From NCBI RefSeq assembly GCF_018332655.1, contig NZ_BOQL01000042.1:124001-188000 (forward strand): 64,000 bases of DNA, written 5' to 3'. Source of the stretch: Actinoplanes auranticolor (lineage in GTDB: Bacteria; Actinomycetota; Actinomycetes; Mycobacteriales; Micromonosporaceae). The notes under the pieces were generated by a model. The model ran no database searches. It was not told the origin of the DNA and saw nothing but the letters and a program-made list of their open reading frames with translations. Positions 1-7,114 of this stretch are shown piece by piece. Each line of letters starts with the position of its first letter. Position 1 is the stretch's first letter. Position numbers and translations under genes: made by a program.

Positions 1-326
1 TCCCGGGCGACCTTGAGCACCTCGGTCAGATCGGGCGAGCCGCCGCTCTGGCTGACCCCCACGACCAGCGCGTCCTTGAGGTCCGGGCGGGCGCCGTAGA
101 GCGTGATGGCGCTGGGCGAGGCGAGACCGACCGGGAGGCCGAGCCTGATCTCGGTCAGGTACGCGGCGTAGAGCGCGGCGTGGTCCGAGGTGCCCCGGCC
201 GACGAACACCACATGGCGGGGGCGCCGCTCGGCCACCCGGGCCGCGGCGTCAGCGATCGCCTTCGCCGGCTCGCCCTCCAGCAGCCGTGCGTAACCCTCC
301 GGCTGCTCTGCGATGTCAGCTGCCAT
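1..326 (-). CDS. SIS-domain sugar isomerase/aminotransferase-like protein (5' part only)
   Basis: The gene runs off the left edge; the first ~108 codons are present. The N-terminus (MAADIAEQPEGYARLLEG) is followed by GRGTSDHAALYAAYL and VGVSQSGGSPDLTEVLK, the phosphosugar-binding loops of SIS domains in the isomerase half of glucosamine-fructose-6-phosphate aminotransferase and its catabolic relatives. No glutaminase domain precedes it, so this is the stand-alone type that usually deaminates or isomerises amino-sugar phosphates in the cytoplasm (family knowledge). The ATG at 326 is preceded by a GGGA-like ribosome site. It diverges from the TPR gene. The exact sugar cannot be told from this fragment. 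Confidence 0.8.
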   Translation of the reverse strand, partial: MAADIAEQPEGYARLLEGEPAKAIADAAARVAERRPRHVVFVGRGTSDHAALYAAYLTEIRLGLPVGLASPSAITLYGARPDLKDALVVGVSQSGGSPDLTEVLKVAR

Positions 327-405
327 TCCCTGGCCTCGCTGCGTCACTGGCCTTCTCCCTCATGCGCGGTACAGCTCGATCGGTGCGCAGTCTTGCACTT
401 TTGAA

Positions 406-427
406 CGAGAAAACGCAACGTTTCGAG
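406..427. promoter_or_regulatory. Possible operator in the SIS/TPR divergent intergenic region
   Basis: The 197 bp between the two divergent genes has lower GC than its surroundings and carries an imperfect inverted repeat with core AAACG-CAA-CGTTT. Sugar-isomerase genes are often controlled by a local repressor, so this is a plausible operator for the SIS gene. There is no direct evidence and no recognisable DasR-type site. Confidence 0.25.
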
Positions 428-523
428 CACAGATGCGCAGGGATTGCGGCCTGACATATCGAGATTCGTCGCCTAGGCTCGCGTGCGGTGGCACACGGCG
501 TGCCATCGAAGGAAGGCGTGGCC

Positions 524-2152
524 ATGGAAGACCCCCGGCGCTCCGCCGATCGCGACCTCGAGCAGGCCCGCGCGGCCCTCGAGCGTGGCGAGATGCACCA
601 CGCCGCCGATCACCTGGCCGGCGCCATCGCACACGCGCCGACGCTGCCGGAGACGCACGAGCTGCTCAGCCGGCTGGCCGCCCGTGCCGACGGCGGCCTG
701 GAGCTCTTCCCGCTGGAACAGCACGCCTTCGTGGGCACAGTGGTCGCCCGGGCCCACCTGCTCGCCGCGGCCGGCCGGCCCGAGGACGGCCTGCCGCTGC
801 TGGTCGCCGCGAGCGGGCACACGCCCGGGGCCGACTGGGCCGGGGTGCCCTGGGTCAGCGACCCGGCGCTGGGCGCCCGGATCGACCCGGCGCTGCTGGC
901 GCAGATCGTGATGCAGCTCTGCACCACCATCGGCGACCCGGCTCCGGAAGCCGGCCGCGAGTCCCTGCTGCCGTATCTGACCCTGGTCCGGCACGCCGTC
1001 GAGGCGCACCCGGAGCAGGCCATGCTGCTCGGTGCGGGCTCCGCCCTGGCCCGCCGGCTCGGTGAGCCCACCCTGGCGGTGGAGTGGGCCGTCCGCGGCG
1101 CCCGGCTGCGCCCGTCCAAGCTGGCCGAGATCTGGCTCGGGTACGCCTACCGCAGCGCGGACCGCATCCCCGAGTCGCTCGCCGCCCTGCGCCGCGCGGT
1201 CATGTACGACCCGGACGACCTCTCGGTGTACGCGGACATCGCCGGCACCCTGGCCGACCACGGCCGCCTCGACGACGCGCTGGCCTGGGCCGACCGGGCG
1301 CTGGCCAAGGATCCCGAGTTCGACTGCGCCGTGCACACCGCGCACCGGCTGCGCTACCGCGCCGACGGCGATCTGACCCACCTGATCCGCCTGGCCGATT
1401 TCCAGCGCGACCACCCGGACGACACCCACGAGCACGCCGACCTGGCCGACTGCTGCGCCGACCAGCCCTGGCTCAGCCGGGTGCCGTCCGCGCCCGGCAC
1501 GACGCCGGACCCGGCCCGGGAGCCGTTCGTGGCGGGCCGCCCGACGGACGCCGCCGTGCAGCGCCTGCACCGGGTCGCCCACCCGCTGTGGCCGCATCCA
1601 CCGGCCGCCTACGACGCGGCCCTGGGCCTGGTGCTGGTCGAGCCGGAGGATCTGCTGGCGCTGATCGCCTACCCGCCGCCGGCCCCGGACAACGAGGTGG
1701 GACAGGCGCTGGCCACCCACGATCCGGCGCTGTGGGAGCGTTGCGCGCAGGTCTGGGCCTGCCTGGGGTTGCTGCACCAGCGCACGGACGAGCCCTGGGC
1801 CGGCTCGGTGCGCCGCCGGCTGCTGGTCGAGCTGGCCACCGGGGGCACCGACCAGATCACCGAGGCCGCGCTCTTCGCCCTGGTCACGGCGGCCTGGGTG
1901 GACCCGGCGGCCCGGGCCGACGTGGCCGAGCTGGTCACCCGCCGGCTGGCGGAGATCACCGCGACGCGGCAGCCGCTGGCCTGGTCGGTGGCGCAGCTCG
2001 CGCTGGCCACCCCGGAGCTGGGGGCGCCGGTGCGGCTGCGGGCCGCGGAGGTGGTGCGCGCCGAGGAGGATCACGCGGCGCCGATGCTGCCCCGTCAGCG
2101 CCGCCGCGGTGGTCGCCTGCGGCGCTGGCTGTCGGGCCGCACTACTCGATGA
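524..2152 (+). CDS. TPR-repeat protein
   Basis: A 542-residue, Leu/Ala-rich helical protein without signal peptide or membrane segments. Repeats of TPR type are clearest in the middle (about residues 200-270), for example LAEIWLGYAYRSADRIPESL and DALAWADRALAKDPEFDCAV. The ATG at 524 is chosen because AAGGAAGG lies 6-9 bases upstream; an in-frame start 36 bases earlier has no such site. The C-terminus is short and basic (RQRRRGGRLRRWLSGRTTR). TPR proteins are scaffolds for protein-protein contacts; no enzyme domain is visible, so the role is unknown. Its 3' end overlaps the convergent biotinyl-carrier gene by 11 bp. Confidence 0.8.
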   Translation: MEDPRRSADRDLEQARAALERGEMHHAADHLAGAIAHAPTLPETHELLSRLAARADGGLELFPLEQHAFVGTVVARAHLLAAAGRPEDGLPLLVAASGHTPGADWAGVPWVSDPALGARIDPALLAQIVMQLCTTIGDPAPEAGRESLLPYLTLVRHAVEAHPEQAMLLGAGSALARRLGEPTLAVEWAVRGARLRPSKLAEIWLGYAYRSADRIPESLAALRRAVMYDPDDLSVYADIAGTLADHGRLDDALAWADRALAKDPEFDCAVHTAHRLRYRADGDLTHLIRLADFQRDHPDDTHEHADLADCCADQPWLSRVPSAPGTTPDPAREPFVAGRPTDAAVQRLHRVAHPLWPHPPAAYDAALGLVLVEPEDLLALIAYPPPAPDNEVGQALATHDPALWERCAQVWACLGLLHQRTDEPWAGSVRRRLLVELATGGTDQITEAALFALVTAAWVDPAARADVAELVTRRLAEITATRQPLAWSVAQLALATPELGAPVRLRAAEVVRAEEDHAAPMLPRQRRRGGRLRRWLSGRTTR

Positions 2153-2357
2153 CGGCGATCAGGTCGCCTTCCTGGACCACGTCACCCTCGTTGACCGCGA
2201 GCTGAGCCACGACCCCGTCCGACTCGGCGAGCACCGGGATCTCCATCTTCATCGACTCGAGGATCACCAGGGTGTCGCCTTCCTCCACCTCGGCTCCCGC
2301 GGCGGACACGACTTTCCACACGTTGGCCACCATTTCGGCTCGGATCTCGTCGGCCAT
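2142..2357 (-). CDS. Biotinyl/lipoyl carrier protein, TB7.3-like
   Basis: A 71-residue single-domain protein with the biotinylation motif ESMKMEIPV; the lysine between the two methionines is the expected attachment site. Its length is exactly that of M. tuberculosis TB7.3 (Rv3221c), which also lies beside sigH/rshA, so both sequence and neighbourhood agree. Such proteins resemble the biotin carrier domain of acyl-CoA carboxylases, but whether this free domain serves a carboxylase is unknown. The ATG at 2357 is preceded by an AGGAGGACTTC-type ribosome site. It is divergent from the bL37 gene and convergent with the TPR gene. Confidence 0.9.
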   Translation of the reverse strand: MADEIRAEMVANVWKVVSAAGAEVEEGDTLVILESMKMEIPVLAESDGVVAQLAVNEGDVVQEGDLIAVIE

Positions 2358-2491
2358 GATGAAGTCCTCCTCGTCGCGGCGCTGCTCCGGTGACGGTATC
2401 CAATCATGCTCCGGCCGCGGGGGCATACGGGGCGGGCCGGGCGGGCCGTCTACCATCGGCGGGTTGACCGCGAGGACGAACGGAGATCGAG

Positions 2492-2566
2492 ATGGCGAAG
2501 AAGTCTCGTAAGAAGAAGGCCCGGAAGAAGAACGCCGCCAACCACGGCAAGCGCCCCAACTCCTGA
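2492..2566 (+). CDS. 50S ribosomal protein bL37 (24 residues)
   Basis: The peptide begins MAKKSRKKKARKKNAANHG and ends KRPNS. It is the very basic, actinobacteria-specific small ribosomal protein recognised as bL37 in mycobacterial 50S structures (family knowledge); the ANHGKRPN tail is the signature. GGAGATCGAG precedes the ATG. A strong hairpin terminator follows 14 bp after the stop, so it looks like a monocistronic gene. It is too short for most gene finders and easily missed. Alternative: any short basic peptide, but the tail motif makes that unlikely. Confidence 0.85.
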   Translation: MAKKSRKKKARKKNAANHGKRPNS

Positions 2567-2580
2567 GCCGTGGACGACGA

Positions 2581-2612
2581 GAAGGGCCGGTAGCACGCGC
2601 TACCGGCCCTTC
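2581..2612. terminator. Bidirectional intrinsic terminator after bL37 and rsrA
   Basis: A perfect 14-bp stem (GAAGGGCCGGTAGC with its complement) and a 4-base loop ACGC sit between the convergent bL37 and rsrA genes. TTC-rich sequence follows on one side and GAAG-rich on the other, so it can end both transcripts. Confidence 0.85.
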
Positions 2613-2635
2613 TTCACGTCTGACGCCCCCGCGGG

Positions 2636-2914
2636 TCAGGGCAGGAACTCGTGGCTCTCCGCCTCGACCACGTACTCGCTGAGCTTCACCCGGAGCCGCT
2701 CGCGCAGCTCCTTGGGTGCCGTCTCGTCGCCGCAGCAGCGGGCGACGAGCGCCTTCACCTCGTGCTCGATGCCGTACTCGCGCAGGCAGTCGGAGCAGTC
2801 GTCGAGGTGCCGCTGGATCAGCTCGCGCCGGTCGTCGCTGCACTCCAGGTCGAGATACAGGTAGACCTCGCTGATCACGACGCTGCAGTCGGTCTTCTGG
2901 GCTTCGTCGTTCAC
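2636..2914 (-). CDS. rsrA: Zinc-binding anti-sigma factor of the RsrA/RshA family
   Basis: 92 residues. The ZAS signature HLDDCSDC (HxxxCxxC; His36, Cys40, Cys43) plus Cys10 in TDCS match the zinc ligands and redox switch of Streptomyces RsrA, and the ARCCG segment after it is also conserved. RsrA holds sigma-R inactive until disulfide stress oxidises it. Start choice: AGGAGG lies 10 bases before the GTG at 2914; the in-frame GTG at 2923, overlapping the sigR stop, is only one base from that site, so 2914 is preferred. It lies directly downstream of sigR and is translationally linked. Lost zinc residues: none. Confidence 0.93.
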   Translation of the reverse strand: MNDEAQKTDCSVVISEVYLYLDLECSDDRRELIQRHLDDCSDCLREYGIEHEVKALVARCCGDETAPKELRERLRVKLSEYVVEAESHEFLP

Positions 2915-2919
2915 GTCGC

Positions 2920-3753
2920 TCACGCCTCCTGAGCGGCGGGCGCGCCGGAGGTGCGGGTGATGCCACGGTCGACGGCGTACTGCTCGAGCAGCTTGCGGAG
3001 GTTCCGCCGGCCGCGGTGCAGACGGGACATGACCGTGCCGATCGGCGTACCCATGATGTCGGCGATCTCCTTGTACGAGAAACCCTCGACATCGGCGAGG
3101 TAGACGGCCAGCCGGAACTCCTCGGGCAGCTGCTGCAGCGCGTCCTTGATGTCGCTGTCGGGCAGCCGGTCCAGCGCCTCGGTCTCGGCCGAGCGCAGAC
3201 CCGCGGACGTGTGCGACTCGGACGAGGCGAGCTGCCAATCCGAGATCTCCTCGGTGGGAGCCTGCACGGGCTGACGCTGCTTGCGCCGGTACGAGTTGAT
3301 ATAGGTGTTCGTGAGGATGCGGTACAGCCAGGCCTTGAGGTTCGTACCCTCCTCGAACTGGTGGAACGCGGAGAACGCCTTGAGGAAGGTCTCCTGCACG
3401 AGGTCCTCGGCATCGGCGGGGTTGCGCGTCATGCGCAGGCCCGCCGCGTACAGCTGGTCCACGAAGGGCAGCGCGTCCCGCTCGAAGCGCGCCCGGCGCT
3501 CCTCGGTCTTCTCGCTGCGTTCGGTTCTTTCCGTCCGCTCTGCTGGCGTCACCCGCACGTCTCCCCTCGACCGCCCCGCCGAGGATACGGGTAGTGCCCC
3601 GTCAGCAGATTCAAAAACCGCCGGTGATGTGACGCTCACCGATGATGTGACGGGCCCCGTGACAGCCGCCGGCCACTCGGGCGCGTGCAGCAGCTGCTGC
3701 ACCTTGCGCACCTGCGGGCCGCCGCGCTGGATGAATCCGGTTCCGGCTTGCAC
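2920..3753 (-). CDS. sigR: ECF sigma factor sigma-R (SigH family), possibly with a long isoform
   Basis: The conserved core (FERDALPFVDQLYAAGLRMT, NPADAEDLVQETFLKAF, GTNLKAWLYRILTNTYINSY, DVEGFSYKEIADIMGTPIGT) is that of the thiol-oxidative-stress sigma factor of Streptomyces (SigR) and mycobacteria (SigH), with region 2 and region 4. Two starts are credible. GTG at 3552 has GAGGGGAG eight bases upstream and gives 210 residues, the usual length. GTG at 3753 has GGAAGGGG about nine bases upstream and adds 67 residues. A sigma-R promoter lies just before the long start, so stress-induced transcripts would encode the long form. S. coelicolor has an unstable extended isoform made this way (known biology). 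The stop overlaps the rsrA start region. Confidence 0.93.
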   Translation of the reverse strand: MQAGTGFIQRGGPQVRKVQQLLHAPEWPAAVTGPVTSSVSVTSPAVFESADGALPVSSAGRSRGDVRVTPAERTERTERSEKTEERRARFERDALPFVDQLYAAGLRMTRNPADAEDLVQETFLKAFSAFHQFEEGTNLKAWLYRILTNTYINSYRRKQRQPVQAPTEEISDWQLASSESHTSAGLRSAETEALDRLPDSDIKDALQQLPEEFRLAVYLADVEGFSYKEIADIMGTPIGTVMSRLHRGRRNLRKLLEQYAVDRGITRTSGAPAAQEA

Positions 3754-3794
3754 TTTGGGGTACCCCTTCCGACGTACAGCCTTCCGGGTGGTGT

Positions 3795-3820
3795 AACGGC
3801 GGCGGGGGTGCCCGCATTCC
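3795..3820 (-). promoter_or_regulatory. Sigma-R-type promoter of sigR (GGAAT-N18-GTT)
   Basis: On the minus strand GGAAT (3820-3816) is separated by exactly 18 bases from GTT (3797-3795), the known sigma-R consensus. It lies 41 bases before the GTG at 3753 and just after the stop of the upstream hydrolase gene. Autoregulation of sigR is expected. Confidence 0.8.
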
Positions 3821-3823
3821 GGA

Positions 3824-4423
3824 TCAGCGGGCCCACCTGTGCGCCCGCAACCAGGCGATCACGATCTCGGCGGTGCCGGGCAGATCACGGCGCAGATCGT
3901 GGACGGCGCCGGGGCGTACGGCGACCTGCACGACACCGCCCGGCTCGGGCACGCCGAAGGGGTCACGGTCGCCGTTGACGACCAGGGTGGGGATGCGGAC
4001 GGGCAGCTCACCGGCGCGGCTGCGCTCCGGCTTGCCGGGTGGGTGCAGCGGGAAGGCGAGCGCGAGCACCCCGGCCGCGCCGAGCTGCTCCGCCGTCCGG
4101 CAGGCGACCCGGGCCCCGCTGGAACGGCCGCCGAGGATCAACGGCAGCTCGCCTCCGAGCTCCGTCACCACCGTGGTCCAGGCCTCGTCCAGGTGGCCGG
4201 CGGGGGCCGGCGCCCGGCGCCCGGCGACGCGGTACGGCTGGGTCACCAGCACCACTCGGGCTCCGGCGGCCACGGCGGCGTCATGCACGGCCGTCAGGTC
4301 GGGCGCGTCGACGTCACCGCCCGCGCCGTGGCCGAGGACGAGCTGACAGAGCGACGGGCCGGCCGGGTCCGTGATCCGGATCCCCGCCGGCCCGCGCGGT
4401 GTGTCGATCGAGAAGCTGTGCAC
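3824..4423 (-). CDS. Alpha/beta hydrolase, KANL3/Tex30-like
   Basis: 199 residues, a compact alpha/beta-hydrolase. LVLGHGAGGDVDAPDL resembles the oxyanion-hole loop, GGRSSGARVACR is the nucleophile elbow (GxSxG, Ser in RSSG), VVNGDRDPFG carries the acid and the VHDLRRD region near the end the histidine. This layout is that of the Tex30/KANL3 'dienelactone hydrolase-like' family; substrate unknown. The GTG start at 4423 has AGGAG two to six bases upstream. It begins 11 bp after the whiB stop on the same strand, so it is probably co-transcribed with whiB and precedes sigR. Confidence 0.8.
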   Translation of the reverse strand: MHSFSIDTPRGPAGIRITDPAGPSLCQLVLGHGAGGDVDAPDLTAVHDAAVAAGARVVLVTQPYRVAGRRAPAPAGHLDEAWTTVVTELGGELPLILGGRSSGARVACRTAEQLGAAGVLALAFPLHPPGKPERSRAGELPVRIPTLVVNGDRDPFGVPEPGGVVQVAVRPGAVHDLRRDLPGTAEIVIAWLRAHRWAR

Positions 4424-4434
4424 AGCTCCTATGT

Positions 4435-4830
4435 CTAGCGGCTCACCGGCACCAGCGTGAGCAGGCGGCGATCTTCCTCGTCCGGCCCGTCGTCGACTTC
4501 CTCGCCGTCCGGCCGCACCCGTTCGCGCCAGGCGACCAGCATGGCGCGCCGTTCGCGAGGTGTCGTCCCGCCCCAGACGCCGTGGCAGTCGCCCACCTGC
4601 AGAGCCCAGGCCAGGCACGGCCCTTGGACTTCGCAGCTGCCGCAGAGCGCGACCGCACTCTCGGACGGCTCGTTCGGAGCCGGGAAGAACGTTTCCGGAT
4701 CGACCGTGCGGCAGGCGCCGCGGGTGCGCCACGCTTCATCACTACGACGGTCTTCGATCGCGCTGAGCAACCTTGGGTCGCGCCTGGCAATGGCGACCTC
4801 ATGTGGACGCGGCATTCGAGCACGTGTCAT
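4435..4830 (-). CDS. WhiB-family iron-sulfur regulator
   Basis: 131 residues with the WhiB cluster ligands: Cys in RGACRTVDPETFF, then CGSCEVQGPC (C-x2-C-x5-C), followed by the GVWGG turn and a basic tail (RRAMLVAWRERVRP). WhiB proteins carry a 4Fe-4S cluster and bind the principal sigma factor. The ATG at 4830 is preceded by GGAGG with 7-base spacing; in-frame starts further upstream lack such a site. The acidic linker before LLTLVPVSR is unlike whiB7 (no AT-hook). It heads a probable operon with the alpha/beta hydrolase. Which Wbl subclass it is cannot be settled by eye. Confidence 0.9.
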   Translation of the reverse strand: MTRARMPRPHEVAIARRDPRLLSAIEDRRSDEAWRTRGACRTVDPETFFPAPNEPSESAVALCGSCEVQGPCLAWALQVGDCHGVWGGTTPRERRAMLVAWRERVRPDGEEVDDGPDEEDRRLLTLVPVSR

Positions 4831-5000
4831 CAGCCCACCTCCCCCGTGGGTACCGGTAGAGCCGTGATGGGCGGTCCGCACCGTACGGATCGACATCACA
4901 CCGGCGCTGGTTTCTATCGCACGGAGGAAGATCAGAACAAGGGTCTTATCTATCTCGCAACAAAGTTTCCTGATTAGAACCCCAGCATATGGGGGTATAA

Positions 5001-5024
5001 CGCTTCGCGGTTGTCAGCGAAGCG
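5001..5024. repeat. Inverted repeat between SRAP and whiB genes
   Basis: CGCTTCGC and its exact complement GCGAAGCG are separated by 8 bases. There is no T-tract, so it is either a weak terminator after the SRAP gene (whose stop is at 5062) or a protein-binding site upstream of whiB. Confidence 0.45.
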
Positions 5025-5061
5025 GCAATTCGGACACCCGAAATGATCCCATTCTCGGGGC

Positions 5062-5751
5062 TCAGAACAGCGTCACCTCCGCGGCGGTCACCGGCTCCGG
5101 AGCGGTCAGCAGATGTGGGCCGTTGTTGCGCACGTTCCCGACGTCCGGACGGACCGGGCGGACCTCGATCGCCGCCAGCTCGGCGGGCGACATCGGCTCC
5201 AGCAGAGCGGGCGCGTCACCACCGCCGGCCAGCCACTGCGGCCAGCGCTCCCGCGGCAGGATCAGCGGCATCCGGTCGTGCACCTCGGCCAGCTCGCCCA
5301 GCGCGGCGGTGGTCAGCACGCTGCAGGTCAGCAGCTGCTCGCGCCACATCGTCCAGATGCCGGCGAAGGCCAGCACCGAGGAATCGCGCGGGGTCAGGTA
5401 GAACGCCCGCTTGCTCCGGCCGTCGCGGACCCACTCGAACCAGCCGTCGGCCGGGACCAGGCACCGGCGGCGCTGGAACGACGAGGCGAAGGCGCGCGAG
5501 GTGGCCACGGTCTCGGCCCGGGCGTTGATCATCCGGGCGCCGGCGCGCGGGTCGTCCGCCCACGGCGGGACCAGGCCCCAGCGGGCGGTGTCCAGCACCC
5601 GGCCGTCGTGCCGCTGCGACATGCGGACCAGGGGAACGGGATCGGTGGGAGCGACGTTCCAGCTCGGCCCCGGCGCCTCCGCGACGCTCGTGGCGTCGAA
5701 GAGCAGGCTGAGGTCGGCCTCGCTCCGCGTCGTCGCGTACCGCCCACACAT
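5062..5751 (-). CDS. SRAP-domain protein (YedK/HMCES family)
   Basis: 229 residues, normal for the family. It starts MCGRY, so Cys2 becomes the N-terminal catalytic residue after Met removal and forms the thiazolidine link to abasic sites in single-stranded DNA. WNVAPT, the ARWGLVPPWA and INARAE segments, CLVPADGWFEW and HDRMPLIL (catalytic His) are all present and in family order. The role is protection of abasic sites during replication. In M. tuberculosis its homologue (Rv3226c) is also next to aroA. Divergent from aroA with 68 bp between. Confidence 0.93.
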   Translation of the reverse strand: MCGRYATTRSEADLSLLFDATSVAEAPGPSWNVAPTDPVPLVRMSQRHDGRVLDTARWGLVPPWADDPRAGARMINARAETVATSRAFASSFQRRRCLVPADGWFEWVRDGRSKRAFYLTPRDSSVLAFAGIWTMWREQLLTCSVLTTAALGELAEVHDRMPLILPRERWPQWLAGGGDAPALLEPMSPAELAAIEVRPVRPDVGNVRNNGPHLLTAPEPVTAAEVTLF

Positions 5752-5819
5752 AGCGCCGACCCTACGCCCGGCGCGCCGATCGTGTTGCCCCGCGCGAGCT
5801 GTCGTACCCGAACGGCAGA

Positions 5820-7112
5820 ATGGGTGCCGTGACAGCTCAAGCGCGCCCCTGGACGGCCCCCGTCAGCAGCCGGCCGGTGACGGCCACCCTCGGCCTGCCC
5901 GGGTCCAAGTCGATGACCGCCCGGGCGCTGGTGCTGAGCGCGCTGGCCGGCGGGCCGTCCACGATCCGCCGCCCGCTGCGGGCCCGGGACACCACGCTGA
6001 TGGCCGCCGGGCTGCGGGCCCTGGGCGTCGCGGTGGACACCACGGCCGACGAGGTGTGGACGGTCGAGCCCGGGCCGCTGCGCGGACCCGCCCGCGTGGA
6101 CGTGGGGCTCGCCGGCACGATCATGCGCTTCGCACCGCCGGTGGCCGCGCTAGCCGACGGCACGGTCACCTTCGACGGCGACCCGCACGCCCGGAACAGG
6201 CCGCTGCGGCCCATCGTCGAGGCGCTGCGCGCGCTGGGTGCCGACATCGACGCTTCCCCCACCGGCGGGCTGCCGCTGGTGATCCGCGGCACCGGCCTGG
6301 TCACCGGCGGCGAGGCGGTGATCGACGCGTCCGGGTCCAGCCAGTTCGTCTCCGGGCTGCTGCTCTCCGCCCCCCGCTTCGCCAAAGGGCTGGTGCTGCG
6401 GCACGAGGGCCCGCCGGTCCCCTCCGCGCCGCACCTGCGGATGACCACCCACATGCTGCGCGCCGCGGGCGCGTCGGTGGACGAGAGCGTGCCGGACGTC
6501 TGGACCGTCGAGCCCGGCGGCCTGCGCGGACGGTCGTGGGACATCGAGCCGGACCTGTCCGGGGCGGCGCCGTTCTTCGCGGCGGCGATGGTCACCGGCG
6601 GCGCCGTCACGCTGGCCGGCTGGCCGCGCGACAGCTGGCAGCCGGTCGGCCTGCTCACCGAGCTGCTGACCGCGCTGGGCGCCGAGGTGAGCCAGGACGA
6701 CGCCGGGCTCACCGTGCGGGGCACCGGCGCGCTGCACGGCATCCGGGCCGACCTGTCCGAGGTGAGCGAGCTGACCCCGGTCGTCGCCGCGCTGGCCGCG
6801 CTGGCCGACGGGCCCAGTGAGCTGCGCGGGGTGGCGCACATCCGCGGCCACGAGACCGACCGGATCGCGGCGCTCGCCACCGAGCTCGGCAAGGTGGGCG
6901 CGGGCGTCGTCGAGCACCCGGACGGCCTGGAGATCACCCCCGGGCCCCTGCGGGCGGCCACCCTCGAGACCTACGCCGACCACCGGATGGCGCACGCCGC
7001 CGCGGTGCTGGGACTCGCCGTCGAGGGCATCCGGCTCACCGACGTAGCGTGTACCTCCAAGACTCTGCCGGAGTTCCCCGAGCTCTGGGCAGACCTCGTG
7101 ACAGGGAGCTGA
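5820..7112 (+). CDS. aroA: 3-phosphoshikimate 1-carboxyvinyltransferase (EPSP synthase)
   Basis: 430 residues, the sixth step of the shikimate pathway (shikimate-3-phosphate plus PEP to EPSP). LPGSKSMTARALVLSAL is the N-terminal PEP/phosphate-binding motif; VGLAGTIMRF, ASGSSQFVSGLLLSAP and YADHRMAHAAAVLGLA are also family signatures. The ATG at 5820 is taken; a GTG nine bases later is an alternative and neither has a convincing ribosome site. The last codons overlap or abut the rsgA start, indicating translational coupling; the same aroA-rsgA pairing is common in actinobacteria. Confidence 0.95.
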   Translation: MGAVTAQARPWTAPVSSRPVTATLGLPGSKSMTARALVLSALAGGPSTIRRPLRARDTTLMAAGLRALGVAVDTTADEVWTVEPGPLRGPARVDVGLAGTIMRFAPPVAALADGTVTFDGDPHARNRPLRPIVEALRALGADIDASPTGGLPLVIRGTGLVTGGEAVIDASGSSQFVSGLLLSAPRFAKGLVLRHEGPPVPSAPHLRMTTHMLRAAGASVDESVPDVWTVEPGGLRGRSWDIEPDLSGAAPFFAAAMVTGGAVTLAGWPRDSWQPVGLLTELLTALGAEVSQDDAGLTVRGTGALHGIRADLSEVSELTPVVAALAALADGPSELRGVAHIRGHETDRIAALATELGKVGAGVVEHPDGLEITPGPLRAATLETYADHRMAHAAAVLGLAVEGIRLTDVACTSKTLPEFPELWADLVTGS

Positions 7113-7114
7113 AG

